Under the pieces are notes generated by a model. The model made no database searches and had not been told where the DNA came from. It saw nothing but the letters and a program-made list of their open reading frames with translations. Below are positions 1-11,573 of a DNA stretch of 64,000 nucleotides, one piece after another. This DNA is from Orobanche coerulescens (taxonomy: Eukaryota > Streptophyta > Magnoliopsida > Lamiales > Orobanchaceae), in the NCBI GenBank assembly GCA_033398695.1, contig CM065817.1:67692001-67756000 (forward strand). The letters run 5' to 3'. How positions within the stretch are numbered: position 1 is the stretch's first letter; each line of letters opens with the position of its first letter. The translations under genes were made by a program, and so were the position numbers.

Positions 1-1090
1 TGCTTAAATATTTCGCAAGGAAAACGACACTACGGTGATTCGGTTTAAGTTCAAGGACCTAGTCGATACATATATGTATTACCTCAAGAACATGGAGGAC
101 ATTGTTATAACAATTTCTTCTACCATATATGAATTTCTCCAATGGAACATAAAAAGGAATCGGAGAATATAACTGAAATCATGCTTATCACTCCCACGAA
201 TTAAGGATGCTACAAGTTAAGGTATAATCGGGTTCTAAACTACAAAACATGGTGCTGGACTCAAAAGATCATTATCTAGTCCAAATATTTCCAAAACAAT
301 CTCAAAGTATAGTTCAAGAATGTAAACTCTAGCTTGGTGAATCGTAACATACCTTAAGAGATGAAAGAATAAGAAAATCTTCAATAAACTCTTCACCGGA
401 AGCTTGATCACCAACTCACCCGGCCTAAGCTTCCCAAATTCGGAGGTAATTGATGATATGAGGGATATGAGGTGAAGGATAGTCTAAAGAACACAAAAAT
501 CGGCCAAGGCAAAAGTGGGAAATGAAGTGAGGGTCATGTTCTATAAATAGATTTCTAAGCATTACGTACGTTATGCAATAACCCCTTACGTACGTAACAA
601 GCTTAACGTACGTTATACCCTAGCCTTTAGCGTACGTAATCGCCTGACCAGAGTTCCCTGGACTGATTTCGCCATTTCTTTACGTACGTAATCACACGGG
701 TTTTACGTATGTAATACTCATGTCTCTAGCGTACGTAACACATGCACCATAGCGTACGTAACGCCTATGTCCAGGTTCATGCGGGAATCACACGAATCTT
801 CCCCGGCCCTCTCTTCGGCCCCCACAAGCCGACCCTTATCCGAACCCAAGTTGACTTAGCTTACGTACGTTAAGAACATCAGATAACGTACGTAACACAG
901 CATCCTTAGTGTACGTTATGAACGCCTGTTAACATACGTTAGTACGTGCAAAATCATGCATGCAATGCTTAAAGATATAAAAACATAAGGGCACAAATAC
1001 GGGAAACGAATCTACGATTTATAACATCACGAAGTCGAAATAATACAAGGTTGAGTACAAGGTAAATACACCATTTATTCGGGCATTACA
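1..1090 (-). repeat. Element A 3' LTR (partial)
   Basis: This is a direct repeat of 7202-8291. On the minus strand it begins TGTAATGCCC. About 1.24 kb of this LTR lies left of the window. It carries a TATA box (541-551) and a palindrome cluster (563-936). Several differences from the other LTR are CpG transitions inside the palindromes. Confidence 0.93.
541..936 (-). promoter_or_regulatory. A 3' LTR: U3 palindrome cluster and TATA box
   Basis: About twelve sites of the form TTACGTACGTAA, TTAACGTACGTTA or TAGCGTACGTAA lie between 563 and 936 with irregular spacing. The TATA box CTATTTATAG (minus strand, 541-551) follows the last site by roughly 15-25 bp. I infer this is the U3 promoter. The palindromes contain ACGT and GTAC cores known as plant bZIP and SBP binding cores, but no binding factor is shown here. 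Confidence 0.7.
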
Positions 1091-1127
1091 TACTTCCCCT
1101 CTAAAAAGAAGTTTCGGCCCGAAACTT
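1091..1127 (-). other. A polypurine tract and adjacent hairpin
   Basis: On the minus strand an inverted repeat, AAGTTTCGGGCCGAAACTT, is followed by the purine-rich TTTTTAGAGGGGAAG directly before the 3' LTR start. The tract would prime plus-strand DNA synthesis. The same hairpin plus tract occurs in E, P and L. Confidence 0.75.
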
Positions 1128-2401
1128 AAGACGAAAATAATTCCGGGTATCTCGACTTCATACTCTCCTCCGTCTCCCAAGTTGCTTCTTCGACTCCATG
1201 CCGAGACCACTGAACTTTTACCAAGGAGATCGGTTTATTCCTCAACTGCTTGACTCGACTCTCGAGTATTTTTATTGGTCTCTCTTCGAAGGTGCCGTCA
1301 TTAGCTATCTCGATCTCGTCGAAATAAATAATATGACTGGGATCTGGTACATATTTCCGCAATTGGGATACATGAAACACGTTGTGAACGTGACTCAGCG
1401 ATGGCGGTAAGGCCAACCTGTATGCTAAATCCCCAACTCTCTCGAGGATCTCAAATGGTCCGATATATCTCGGACTTAGCTTGCCTTTCCTCCCAAAACG
1501 GAAAATTCCCCGTGTAGGAGACACCTTCAATAGTACGTGATCCCCAATGTCAAACTCCAGAGGGCGACGACGTACGTCTGCATAAGACTTCTGTCGACTC
1601 TGGGCAGTCAACAGTCTTTCTCTAATCAAAGCTATTTTCTCTTGAGTCTGAACTATCAATTCCGGTTCCGTCCCGATCAAATCCGAAGAATCATCCCAGC
1701 ACAGGGGTGATCGACATCTTCTCTCGTACAAAGCTTCAAACGGTGCCATCTTAATAGAAGCATGTCAACTGTTATTGTAGGTGAATTCAATCAATGGCAA
1801 ATGGACTTCCCAATCAGTTGACCAATCCAAAGCGCAAGCTCTAAGCATGTCTTCTACTGTTTGTATAGTCCTTTCGGACTGACCGTCCGTCTGAGGATGA
1901 TAAGCCGTGCTAAAGTTTAGCTCGGTCCCCAAAGCCCTGTGAACTGCCTTCCAGAAGTGCGACACGAAGCGACCATCTCGATCCGAAATAATGGTCTTCG
2001 GCGTCCCATGCAATCTGACTATCTCCGCAATAAATACTCGCGCCAATATCTCGGGTCCCCAAGTATCTTTAATTCCTAGGAAATGAGCCGACTTGGTTAG
2101 TCGATCAACTATAACCCAAATCATGTTCATTCCCGTCCTAGTCCTTGGCATACTAGTGATGAAGTCCATCGAGATATCTTCCCACTTCCATTCAGGGATC
2201 GGAAGCGGTTTTAACATTCCGGCAGGTCGTTGATGTTCAATCTTAACTCGCGACAAGTTAAACACTTCAAACGTACTCCACACGTCCTTCTTCATATTCC
2301 CCCACGGAAGTTTTGCTTTAAATCCTTATACATCTTACTACCGCACGGGTGAATAGAATAGGGCGCCATGAGCTTCCTTCAAAATTGTCCGTCTCAAATC
2401 A
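1126..2401 (-). pseudogene. A integrase with chromodomain-like C-terminus, interrupted
   Basis: This is the integrase part of the A polyprotein, which inserts the cDNA copy into the host genome. The core is readable at 1765-2295 with all three catalytic acidic residues: Asp in SMDFIT, Asp in IISDRDG and Glu in GQSERTIQ. A TGA replaces an expected Trp just after this segment (YNNS, stop, HAS). The remainder, at 1126-1749, runs through the KLSPRYIGPF motif to a chromodomain-like tail (VQWSRHGVEEATWE). The frame also shifts near 2300-2402, at the junction with RNase H, where the His-containing N-terminal motif is read in another frame. The catalytic core therefore looks intact, but the protein cannot be made from this copy without readthrough. 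Some breaks could be assembly errors. Confidence 0.85.
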
Positions 2402-4495
2402 TCATCCTCGAACGCAAAGTCGACTCAAATCTCGTAACTCCATCGTCTTGTACCACGAATCCCGGGCTTTTCCCTTCTTTACTTCATCACATAATCGAAG
2501 GATCAGAGAATCGTTCAATTGTTTTGACTTGATCTCCTCGACTAGTGATGAAGTCAGTTCCATCACATAAAGTTGCCCTTGGATTCCTGGTGCCCATACT
2601 TCGATCCCTTCGCGGATCAGTTCTCGTTGAATGCTGGTTTGGGACGTAAGTGCTTCCAACACTCGAAGAGAAACAGGTTTTCGGCTCAAGGCATCGGCTA
2701 CTACGTTTGCTTTCCCCGGATGATAAAGAATCTCCAAGTCGTAATCCTTGATCAATTCCAACCACCTTCTCTGCCTCATGTTTAATTCTTTCTGACTGAA
2801 AATGTACTTGAGGCTCTTATGATCGGTAAAGATCTGACAATGAGTGCCGTACAAATAATGTCTCCAAATTTTCAGTGCAAAGACTACAGCTGCTAACTCC
2901 AGATCATGAGTCGGGTAATTAACCTCATACGGCTTCAATTGCCGAGAAGCATAAGCAATCACTCTATCCTTCTGCATCAATACACAACCCAGACCCTGAT
3001 TCGAAGCGTCGCTGTATACCATGAATCCATCAGTCCCCTCTGGCAGCGCTAATATAGGTGCTGTCGTCAGCCTCCTCTTAAGTTCGTCAAAACCAGCCTG
3101 GCACTTCTCATTCCACATGAATTTTTGAGTTTTCTGTAACAGCTGAGTGAGTGGACGAGCAATTTTGGAAAATCCTTCTACAAAGCGGCGATAATATCCA
3201 GCAAGTCCTAAGAAGCTTCGGACTTCTTTCACGTTTTTAGGAGCTTCCCAATCCAAGATTGCTTCGACTTTCTTCGGGTCCACCTGAACTCCGTCGGCTG
3301 ATATCACATGCCCAAGGAAGGTTACTTCCTTAAGCCAGAACTCGCATTTTGAAAATTTTGCATACAGCTGTTCCTTCCTCAAGGTGCTCAAAACCACACG
3401 CAAATGCTCGGCATGCTCCTCTGAGTTCTTCGAATATATCAGGATGTCATCAATGAATACGACCACAAATTTATCCAAGTATTCCAAGAATACCCGATTC
3501 ATCAATTGCATGAATACTGCAGGAGCATTGGTAAGTCCAAACGGCATCACTACGAATTCATAATGCCCGTACCGGGATCTGAAAGCAGATTTCGGTATAT
3601 CCGATTCCTTAATCCTCAACTGGTGGTATCCTGATCGCAAGTCAATCTTCGAGAACACCCTTGCCCCTTGCATTTGATCAAACAAGTCGTCGATCCGAGG
3701 TATAGGATACTTATTCTTGATCGTCATTTTGTTGAGCTCCCTGTAATCAATACACAGTCGGAGGGATCCGTCTTTCTTCCGGACAAAGAGAACGGGCGCT
3801 CCCCAAGGAGAAACGCTAGGTTGGATATAGCCCTTCTGTAACAATTCCTCAAGTTGCTTCTTGAGTTCATACATCTCGGTTGGTGCCATGCGGTATGGTG
3901 CTCTGGAAATAGGAGCTGCTCCAGGCTCTAATTCGATAGTGAATTCCACTCCCCTCTGCGGAGGTAACCCAGGTAGTTCTTCAGGAAATATATCTGAGAA
4001 CTCATTCACAACTGAAATAGACGAGAGATCTACTCCTTCCTCTTTCCTCATGGCATAGCACCAAAGTCCGTGACATCCCTGCTTCAGCAATTTCACGGCT
4101 TTCATTGCTTTGATCAATTTTCCCGAGCTTCCTGGTCTCCATCCACGGAATAAGTGTTCAGATCCGTCATCAGCAATGATAGAAATGACTCTCTCTCGGT
4201 AATTCAGCACAGCTCCATAACGGTTGAGCCAATCATCCCCGAGAATTAAATCGTCACCGTAGATGTCAACTACAATAAGATTCGATGGCCAATCTCTTCC
4301 TTCTATAGATGCTGGGAAATCCCTAGCTTCTAGGGTTTCCACAATTTTCTCTCCGCTCGGTAATCCCACAACATAAGGTTCACAGTTATACAAGCACGAG
4401 ATTTTCAAACGATTAACACAGTTCAAAGATATAAAAGAATGCGTGGCTCCTGAATCGAACAAGACACTAACTGGTTGCAAAAGGATCTGAATCAT
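2402..4495 (-). CDS. pol: A pol: aspartic protease, reverse transcriptase and RNase H (697 aa open frame)
   Basis: This is the longest open frame in the window. The protease has the DSG active-site motif at residues 14-16 and an ILGDDW segment near 85. The reverse transcriptase spans about 180-360, with LCIDYREL near 247-254 and the catalytic FIDD at 347-350 (the YxDD position). RNase H covers about 480-610 with the expected acidic residues D496, E533, D558 and D601. The product would mature gag-pol and copy element RNA into DNA inside virus-like particles. It lies downstream of gag in a single polyprotein layout, and the Met at residue 1 is only where the open stretch begins, since a real start would lie in gag. 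The last 15-20 residues are out of register, so a frameshift ends the frame before integrase. RT sequence favours the Tekay clade. Confidence 0.9.
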   Translation of the reverse strand: MIQILLQPVSVLFDSGATHSFISLNCVNRLKISCLYNCEPYVVGLPSGEKIVETLEARDFPASIEGRDWPSNLIVVDIYGDDLILGDDWLNRYGAVLNYRERVISIIADDGSEHLFRGWRPGSSGKLIKAMKAVKLLKQGCHGLWCYAMRKEEGVDLSSISVVNEFSDIFPEELPGLPPQRGVEFTIELEPGAAPISRAPYRMAPTEMYELKKQLEELLQKGYIQPSVSPWGAPVLFVRKKDGSLRLCIDYRELNKMTIKNKYPIPRIDDLFDQMQGARVFSKIDLRSGYHQLRIKESDIPKSAFRSRYGHYEFVVMPFGLTNAPAVFMQLMNRVFLEYLDKFVVVFIDDILIYSKNSEEHAEHLRVVLSTLRKEQLYAKFSKCEFWLKEVTFLGHVISADGVQVDPKKVEAILDWEAPKNVKEVRSFLGLAGYYRRFVEGFSKIARPLTQLLQKTQKFMWNEKCQAGFDELKRRLTTAPILALPEGTDGFMVYSDASNQGLGCVLMQKDRVIAYASRQLKPYEVNYPTHDLELAAVVFALKIWRHYLYGTHCQIFTDHKSLKYIFSQKELNMRQRRWLELIKDYDLEILYHPGKANVVADALSRKPVSLRVLEALTSQTSIQRELIREGIEVWAPGIQGQLYVMELTSSLVEEIKSKQLNDSLILRLCDEVKKGKARDSWYKTMELRDLSRLCVRG

Positions 4496-4499
4496 ACCT

Positions 4500-5723
4500 G
4501 ATGCAACAAATTGTGTTCGATCTCGATTTCCTCATTTCAGCAAAGCGAGGAACGGACCCAAAGACTGGATGCCTCTCTCTTCCCAAAGATTCTGCTGAAA
4601 TCCACTCTGTTGTCTGGTTCACACTCGTCTCCTCGGATCGAGCCGAGTACGAGTACCAAATGATCGGGTCGCATTCCCACAAAATGTTGCACGATGTCCT
4701 TCCCGCCCACACTAAACAGTCAAAGCAGCGAAACAATCACGTCGAACATGTCCCGCTTTGCCACAGTTATAGCACTTCTTCCCCGTGTCTCAAACAGTTG
4801 GTGCTGCCCGGAACTTCTTTCCACCTCGAGAAGGATGCGGAGGTCTCCTGGATGAATGAAAAGAGGACTGACCCCTGCGAGGCCCGCTGCTCTTATCCTC
4901 CGTGAAGTTGCCAGACACCTTCTGTTTCTTTGCTTCCGTCGATTTCTCTACTGCTGCCTCTTTCATATCATAGGCTAACGCCTTGTCCTGATACTGTCGC
5001 AAGGTGGTACATTCAAATCCGGACATATACTGCTGAATTTCCGGCTTCATTCGCATGTCAAAATGAACAATCTTCTCCGCCTCGGTCCTGACCAAGTGGC
5101 GCACATAAGTCAGCTGGTGATTAAAAGTCTTAATCACGTCCGTCACAGATACTCCCGAATCTTGTGGTGAGAAAAACTCCCGAACTCGGGCTTCTCTAAC
5201 TGGGTGAGGACAATACTGCGCCTCCATCATCAACTTGAATTCCGTCCAGTCAACATTGTGCTCCTCCGGTCGAATGGCCTCCCACCAGTCGAAAGCCTCC
5301 CCTGTCAGAAGATACTGGGCGACCGGAACCTTTCTGTCGTTGGGACAGTTAATCCCTGCAAAAATCTTCTCCAACTCCTTTAGCCAGTGATCCCAAGAAA
5401 GCGTCTCAGCCGAACCATCAAATTTCGGAGGATGCAATTTGATCACCTCGGTAAGCCATCTATCTCCTCGATTATCCACGTTATGCTGTTGTCCCATCGC
5501 CGTCTGCATGCGATCCACAACTTGAGCAAACCGGTTTATCTGGCAACCACTCGAAGCACTCCCGCACGTTAGGATCTGCATTATTATTTGCCGATCTCGC
5601 TCGTCCCCTAATGGGAATCCGCTCGACTAGCGGTTATCTCTGGGGTAGATACCGACTCTTCTTGTCTCGCATTTCCACGTCGCGTCCACGACCAAGCCCG
5701 CGTCCACGACCTCCTCTCAACAT
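4500..5723 (-). pseudogene. gag: A gag: capsid and zinc-knuckle nucleocapsid, broken by stops and a frameshift
   Basis: Gag forms the particle that packages element RNA. The ATG at 5723 opens an Arg/Gly-rich leader (MLRGGRGRGLGRGR) typical of plant gypsy gag. A frameshift follows within about 90 bases. The capsid region is open at 4790-5581 (PPKFDGSAETLSWDHWL, AFDWWEAI, EAEKIVHFDMRM). After an in-frame TGA come a CCHC knuckle CYNCGKAGHVRRDC, a TAG, and a second knuckle-like stretch CGREGHRATFC. The frame then leads towards the protease. The breaks mean this copy would need Gag from elsewhere, unless they are sequencing errors. Confidence 0.85.
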
Positions 5724-5946
5724 ACCGTAAACATAAATATTCAATATCCAGTGCAAACTTTCTAAAAATACAACCAACAATGCTCACAAAACATGAATTA
5801 AATAAAACGGTAGTATTTGAGATTAGGAAGCTTACAACCACGGTCCACACGACGATCTTTGGCTCAGCAGTTGATGTTACGAACGACCAATAATCAAATA
5901 ACGTAAATGCACTCCAACTAACCCGATTGCCAAGATATCCATGAAT

Positions 5947-5961
5947 CTTAGCTCGATACCA
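5947..5961 (-). other. A primer-binding site (initiator tRNA-Met type)
   Basis: The minus strand reads TGGTATCGAGCTAAG, four bases inside the 5' LTR end. It resembles the complement of the initiator tRNA-Met 3' end with one base missing relative to TGGTATCAGAGC. It fixes the inner edge of the 5' LTR at about 5966, where the terminal base pair is mutated (TTACG instead of TTACA). Confidence 0.85.
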
Positions 5962-6419
5962 TATTCGTAACACCCCGAGATATTCGAATAATTACAGCGC
6001 CGTAAACCCTTTAAGTAAGGATTTACAAGGCCGATTAAAAGAAAATAAATATAATCCAACCGTACATAACCGAATTTCAAACATAGAACTTATTCAACTG
6101 ATCCAAAGAGTTTAAACTTTTACAACCATATCGAATATGACACTATTAAAACAGACGTACTCGAGTACTAAATAGACCAAGGAAACACATCACAATAACA
6201 ATAAACATCAACCACATCACTGAGCCATTTCATCGTCTCCGCTTGCATCGTGGTTGCCTTCCCGCTCCTCGGCTACGAACATCAAAACAATGTCCACCCC
6301 CGAAGGGGTTAGCAAAACAATGCTAGTACAAGTATCATAATACATAATCGTCAATACATCATAAACCAGCAATACTGACTTCCGTCATCGGAATCCAACG
6401 ATGCGAATCCTCAAGATTC

Positions 6420-6605
6420 CATCCTCATAATACAGGTAATCCAAATGATCCAGCTTCTTGGTATAGATCCCCATGATGATCCCGCTGACCAACGCATGGT
6501 GGAAAACCGTCCAACGATCCGGCCCTCAAGATAGATCCCCATGATGATCCCGGACCAACGCATGGTGGACATTCGATCCAGCCTCAAGATAGATCCTCAT
6601 GATCC
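6420..6605 (-). repeat. Direct repeats in the A LTR, shared with L
   Basis: Two to three imperfect units of about 70 bp contain AGATCCCCATGATGATCCC followed by GACCAACGCATGGTGGA. A related pair of units lies in each L LTR (for example 10275-10412). The region lies downstream of TATA on the minus strand, so in the transcribed R/U5 part. Confidence 0.65.
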
Positions 6606-7740
6606 CCTGATCATTTAAACCATAAATCAATCAACTGTGCATACACATATGCACTTCAATATGTTCATCAATACGAACAATTAACAACGAATATCACGAG
6701 AATTTTAGAATTTCATCTTATATTCAACAACATGAACAAAACCACAAGCATGATCAACGTTTCAATATAAATCGAACTCGACATATGATACTTGCCTCGG
6801 AAATGGCAAGAATGTAATACTCCGACAAACGTCACGCGTCCGTATGTCACCGCCCCACGATCGACCCCTATGCAAGGCTCGCACCTTTGTTCAAAAAGAG
6901 ATACAAGGAACTTAACATACCACTCGACACTAACATACGCTCACCGAATACTAATATTAAGATCGTAAAGTAGTGACACTAGGTTGGTTCACGGTTAGAA
7001 CACTAGGTAAGAACTAAACCGGGAACGATAAGGTACTCTATAAGGGCTGAACGATCATTTCGAAAATGAATTACCGTTGTTTAAAAGTTCATTGTTTCAC
7101 AAGGTGTTGAGGGTTTCGTGTTAAATAAGGAAATGAATGTCAAATCCCCATATGATCGGCCAAGATGATTCGACCCCCAATATTACTCAAGACGACAAGC
7201 ATGCTTAAATATTTCGCAAGGAAAACGACACTACGGTGATTCGGTTTAAGTTCAAGGACCTAGTCGATACATATATGTATTACCTCAAGAACATGGAGGA
7301 CATTGTTATAACAATTTCTTCTACCATATATGAATTTCTCCAATGGAACATAAAAAGGAATCGGAGAATATAACTGAAATCATGCTTATCACTCCCACGA
7401 ATTAAGGATGCTACAAGTTAAGGTATAATCGGGTTCTAAACTACAAAACATGGTGCTGGACTCAAAAGATCATTATCTAGTCCAAATATTTCCAAAACAA
7501 GCTCAAAGTATAGTTCAAGAATGTAAACTCTAGCTTGGTGAATCGTAACATACCTTAAGAGATGAAAGAATAAGAAAATTTTCAATAAACTCTTCACCGG
7601 AAGCTTGATCACCAACTCACCCGGCCTAAGCTTCCCAAATTCGGAGGTAATTGATGATATGAGGGATATGAGGTGAAGGATAGTCTCAAGAACACAAAAA
7701 TCGGCCAAGGCAAAAGTGGGAAATGAAGTGAGGGTCATGT

Positions 7741-8137
7741 TCTATAAATAGATTTCTAAGCATTACGTACGTTATGCAATAACCCCTTACGTACGTAACA
7801 AGCTTAACGTACGTTATACCCTAGCCTTTAGCGTACGTAATCACCTGACCAGAGTTCCCTGGACTGATTTCGCCATTTCTTTACGTACGTAATCACACGG
7901 GTTTTACGTACGTAATACTCATGTCTCTAGCGTACGTAACACATGCACCATAGCGTACGTAACGCCTATGTCCAGGTTCATGCGGGAATCACACGAATCT
8001 TCCCCGGCCCTCTCTTCGGCCCCCACAAGCCGACCCTTATCCGAACCCAAGTTGACTTAGCTTACGTACGTTAAGAACATCAGATAACGTACGTAACACA
8101 GCATCCTTAGCGTACGTTATGAACGCCTGTTAACGTA
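7741..8137 (-). promoter_or_regulatory. A 5' LTR: promoter with palindrome cluster and TATA box
   Basis: This is the counterpart of 541-936, with all palindromes better preserved. TATA lies at 7741-7751 (CTATTTATAGA on the minus strand), and about twelve CGTACG-core palindromes occur upstream up to 8137. This LTR would drive the element's transcript towards lower coordinates. Confidence 0.72.
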
Positions 8138-8948
8138 CGTTAGTACGTGCAAAATCATGCATGCAATGCTTAAAGATATAAAAACATAAGGGCACAAATA
8201 CGGGAAACCAATCTACGATTTATAACATCACGAAGTCGAAATAATACAAGGTTGAGTACAAGGTAAATACACCATTTATTCGGGCATTACATGTTTGACC
8301 TTGGACTATCACCACGACCTTTGGTTTGATAACCGTAGCCTTGGGCGTTTGTCGGACCATCACTATAACATTGGCCTTTGAGCTTTATCGCTCTCACGCT
8401 TAGTGACGTGCTGCCTTATCTCTTATCTGGACTCGATATGTCTTTAGCTTGGGTCTATGCCCGGATCATATCATAATCGCGACTATACCCGAATTCTACG
8501 ACCCAGTCACCTTAGGATCACTCCGTCCTTCGGCTTTAAGGGAATAGGATACGACGGTAGCTTTGCCTAGAACCGCAGCCACGCTGCTCGATTCATGACT
8601 TAGACTAGCTACCCCTCATGCATATAAATAGAAAAAGGGACTCTAGAGGTACTTGTACGGACTCTAGTGGTGGCTTCCGCCTGAAGGTCGTAGTACTTAG
8701 CTCCGCACAGCACTTACTCCCTATTTCTATTGAATAACAATTATTGTCGTGATTAACGACGATTATGCATATTATAAGATACTAATATGATTATTTGATA
8801 ATAAATGGACTAAGGTAAAGTAGAGGAATTAGTTCAACCGGTTGATGATTAGATTGCTATTGTGCGAGTCTTAGCATAATCTTATAATAAACTCATAAAC
8901 TTAAATAGTTCGGTATGGATTGATTATACGTCCGAAAATTACCAACTT

Positions 8949-9240
8949 TATTGAGAAAAGTCCGTTATGATATGAGGATTGAAGGTCAGAAGTCGCATGA
9001 AAGTTTAACTTTGGGAAATTACAATTCTGCCCTTCCGTCTTTTAAGTACTATCATTATTATTTTTACTATAATTGTATACATTTGGATAATTCGGTACGG
9101 GTTGGTCATACGTCCGAAAATTACGAACTTTATTGCGAAAAGTCCATTATGATATGAGAATTGAAGGTGAAAAGTTGCATGAAAGTTTACTTTTCGAAAA
9201 TTATAATTCTGCCCTTCCGTTTTTTAAGTACTATCATTAT
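8949..9240 (-). repeat. 182-bp tandem repeats in the O 3' LTR (interrupted by L)
   Basis: Units begin with TTATTGCGAAAAGTCCG-like sequence at 8949 and 9131. The third resumes after L (about 25490), followed by a degenerate unit at about 25667. Each unit includes a Met-initiated short reading frame, but these are by-products of the repeat. Confidence 0.8.
9236..9240. repeat. Target-site duplication of L, left copy (ATTAT)
   Basis: ATTAT directly precedes TGTAACACCC. The same five bases follow the third L LTR at 25414-25418, and the O LTR sequence rejoins smoothly there. This marks the whole three-LTR array as one insertion site. Confidence 0.85.
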
Positions 9241-10274
9241 TGTAACACCCCCAGATCCGACCGGGAATATTACAACGCCGTGGGCCCCGAGATGGAACCC
9301 ACAAGGCTGAATGAAATTTTCGCAAACATTTACAAACGCCCAAGAGGCTAACGACGGTATTATCTATTAAAAACATTCGAAGATATATAAAACTCATTTA
9401 TCAAACCGTCGTAAAAACTTATTTGAAACCACAAGGCCCAAAATGCCAAAACTCAACAGTTTAAAAACATACGTTAAGCTATCGCTTACACGTACCGACA
9501 GAATATATTTAAAAAATAATTGCCAAAGTAACCTAAGTTACCAGATACCAAAAAGGCCATTTAAAAATACTCACGCAGCGGATAAAGACAAACAATTAAA
9601 ATACTCTAGCAGCGGAATACAACAACTGATCAGAAACTCAAAACACAAATACATGCCCTTGCCAGTATCCTCCGGGAAGTTCATCTCTCCACGACCGCTA
9701 CAAGCTTGATAATCCAAGAACCTAAAAAGAAAGCCCACGACGGGATCAGCCATAATATCCAACAATGAAAACCATCACATCTCGTCAATAATTACATATC
9801 AATGGAAATACTAAGTAAGAATACGACCAATGTAATCTTACCGTCGTAACTTTACGAGAATCCACGATTCGTATCCTTAACAACGCATTAAAATAATACC
9901 GAAATATCTGTACGGTATCTCAACAATACTCAAGGTTCTCAAAACATTATCATAACTCGCGATACGGAAATTATACCAACTCTGGCCAATTCAATCCATC
10001 GGATAACATCGACAATTCCAATACGATAATCGATTGTCCATCAAAGACAAGTATCAAGGAAATACGGAACATACCTCAAGATACGAAATACCATGACAAT
10101 CACGTCAGTCTAATCCAAGATCATATCAACATAACATACGGACATGGTCCTAACACAAGACCTATAAATGCATACTCATATGACAACGTCAATATGATCA
10201 CAACAATAACGACAATGTATACTTATGGCAAACCCATAATATACATATGCACAACAACAATACCTGGTAATCCG

Positions 10275-10412
10275 ATGATCCAGCGTTCACTGCCTAGATC
10301 CCCCGATGATCCCGTCAGACCAACCCGAGGTGGAAAACCCGTCCGATGATCCAACGACGCTAGCATAGATCACCCGATGATCCCGTCGGACCAACACGAG
10401 GTGGACATACAA
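10275..10412 (-). repeat. GATGATCC repeat pair in L LTR copy 1
   Basis: Two units of about 65-70 bp contain CCCGATGATCCCGTCGGACC and CGAGGTGGA. They repeat in copies 2 and 3 (about 16,410 and 22,568) and resemble the repeats of the A LTR at 6420-6605. Confidence 0.6.
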
Positions 10413-11573
10413 CAACAATGCACAAATGCATATAACAATGATACACAATGCATGACAACAACGATACATGCATGTATCACAACATGAAATGACAAAAATG
10501 ATTAGAGTACTTGCCCCGAGTCCTTTGAGAGCAATATCGATGTCCAGACCATCACAAACCATTATTCTGAATATTCGACGATCCGAAATGTCACGGATGG
10601 TAAATAATTCATGCCTTTGTCTATACCATGATGTATCCTCGATACCAAGTATGCCAACAAGAATGTAAATCATATACATTATGATTTAATTACCAAAACT
10701 CAAATACAACCTATAATCTCAACTCTCGTGTGATTACGATTTATAAACATTGCTATACGAATTATAAACGAATGAAACTGAAACCATTCATTAAATCTTA
10801 TAAACTGAGCAAGTAATAACTTGCCTCGATACCAATGAAGCCGTTACCAATTCCTTGTCGTCGTCTACATGTCCCTCGGCCCTGATCAAAGCAATCTACG
10901 AACATTCTTGAATACGACCGCAAAGCATGGTTCTAAACATCGATCAATAATCTCAACCTATTACAATAATCGATTTAACATACATTCGATAACAATCAAC
11001 AATCGATATAACTAATCCACAAACCCAACAATTCCAAAATATCTCGATTAAACACAAGTCCGAACAATCTAACTCAAACAATTACGAATTCATTCTCATG
11101 ATTCCACAAAGCCCACATATCGATTCGATAAGGCGAGAATACAAACTTAACCGAAATATTCCAATCAATTTCTCTTTCAAAACTTCAATCGAACACTTTG
11201 AAGGTGGAATTCAAAGGTATATTCGAATCATCAATCAACAAACACCAACCACATCAAGAACACGAAGAACATAATCACAAACATATATATCCTTCGACAT
11301 TACATGATTCTAGCCATCGATACAAACTAAACCACCAAAATATATCAAGAATCTCAAACATCCCAAAATATTAGAGTTCAAGCCAATTACCTTCAATCCG
11401 GCGAAAGAATCAATAATGATGTTATAATCCTTGTTCCAAGCTTTCCTAGATGTTATCACTTGATAAACCAACTCAAAAGCTGAGGTTTAGGGGTTAAAAA
11501 CCGAGTTTGGGTGATTTGGGACGAAAGGGGATCGTGTAGGATGGGTTGGGAAATGAAATTCCCGACTGCTTTA

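Larger units (their letters stand above)
1..8291 (-). mobile_element. Element A: near-complete Tekay-like Ty3/gypsy chromovirus, left LTR cut by window edge
   Basis: The order on the minus strand is 5' LTR (5966-8291), primer-binding site, gag, protease-RT-RNase H, integrase, polypurine tract and 3' LTR (1-1090, the rest lies outside). The two LTRs match at an offset of 7201 with about eight differences over 1.09 kb by eye, so insertion was recent. The clade is inferred from the pol sequence and from the chromodomain-like tail of integrase. The right flank is the LTR of element O. The target duplication cannot be confirmed because the left end is missing. The pol reading frame is largely open, but gag and integrase carry stops or frameshifts. 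Confidence 0.9.
5966..8291 (-). repeat. Element A 5' LTR (2326 bp)
   Basis: The outer end reads TGTAATGCCC on the minus strand at 8291 and the inner end GGGGTGTTACG at 5966. It holds U3 with palindromes and TATA (7741-8137), then a region with GATGATCC direct repeats (about 6420-6600). The inner terminus resembles that of the L LTRs. The flank at 8292 (TGTTT) belongs to element O. Confidence 0.9.
8292..9240 (-). repeat. Element O 3' LTR, middle piece
   Basis: This matches 32399-33350 in the other O LTR. It is bounded by A on the left and by L on the right. It includes the first two 182-bp tandem units (starting 8949 and 9131). The last five bases (ATTAT, 9236-9240) are the target duplication of L. 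Confidence 0.88.

Noticed and set aside
563..936. Palindrome clusters as a possible CRISPR array or satellite
   Set aside because: Spacing is irregular, spacers are not of constant length, motifs are 12-14 bp and occur inside plant LTR promoters.
10287..10679. Recurring frames of 60-130 codons inside the L LTRs (also 16,416-16,809 and 22,574-22,967)
   Set aside because: They lie in LTRs, occur on both strands, overlap each other, change with small indels between copies and carry no motif.
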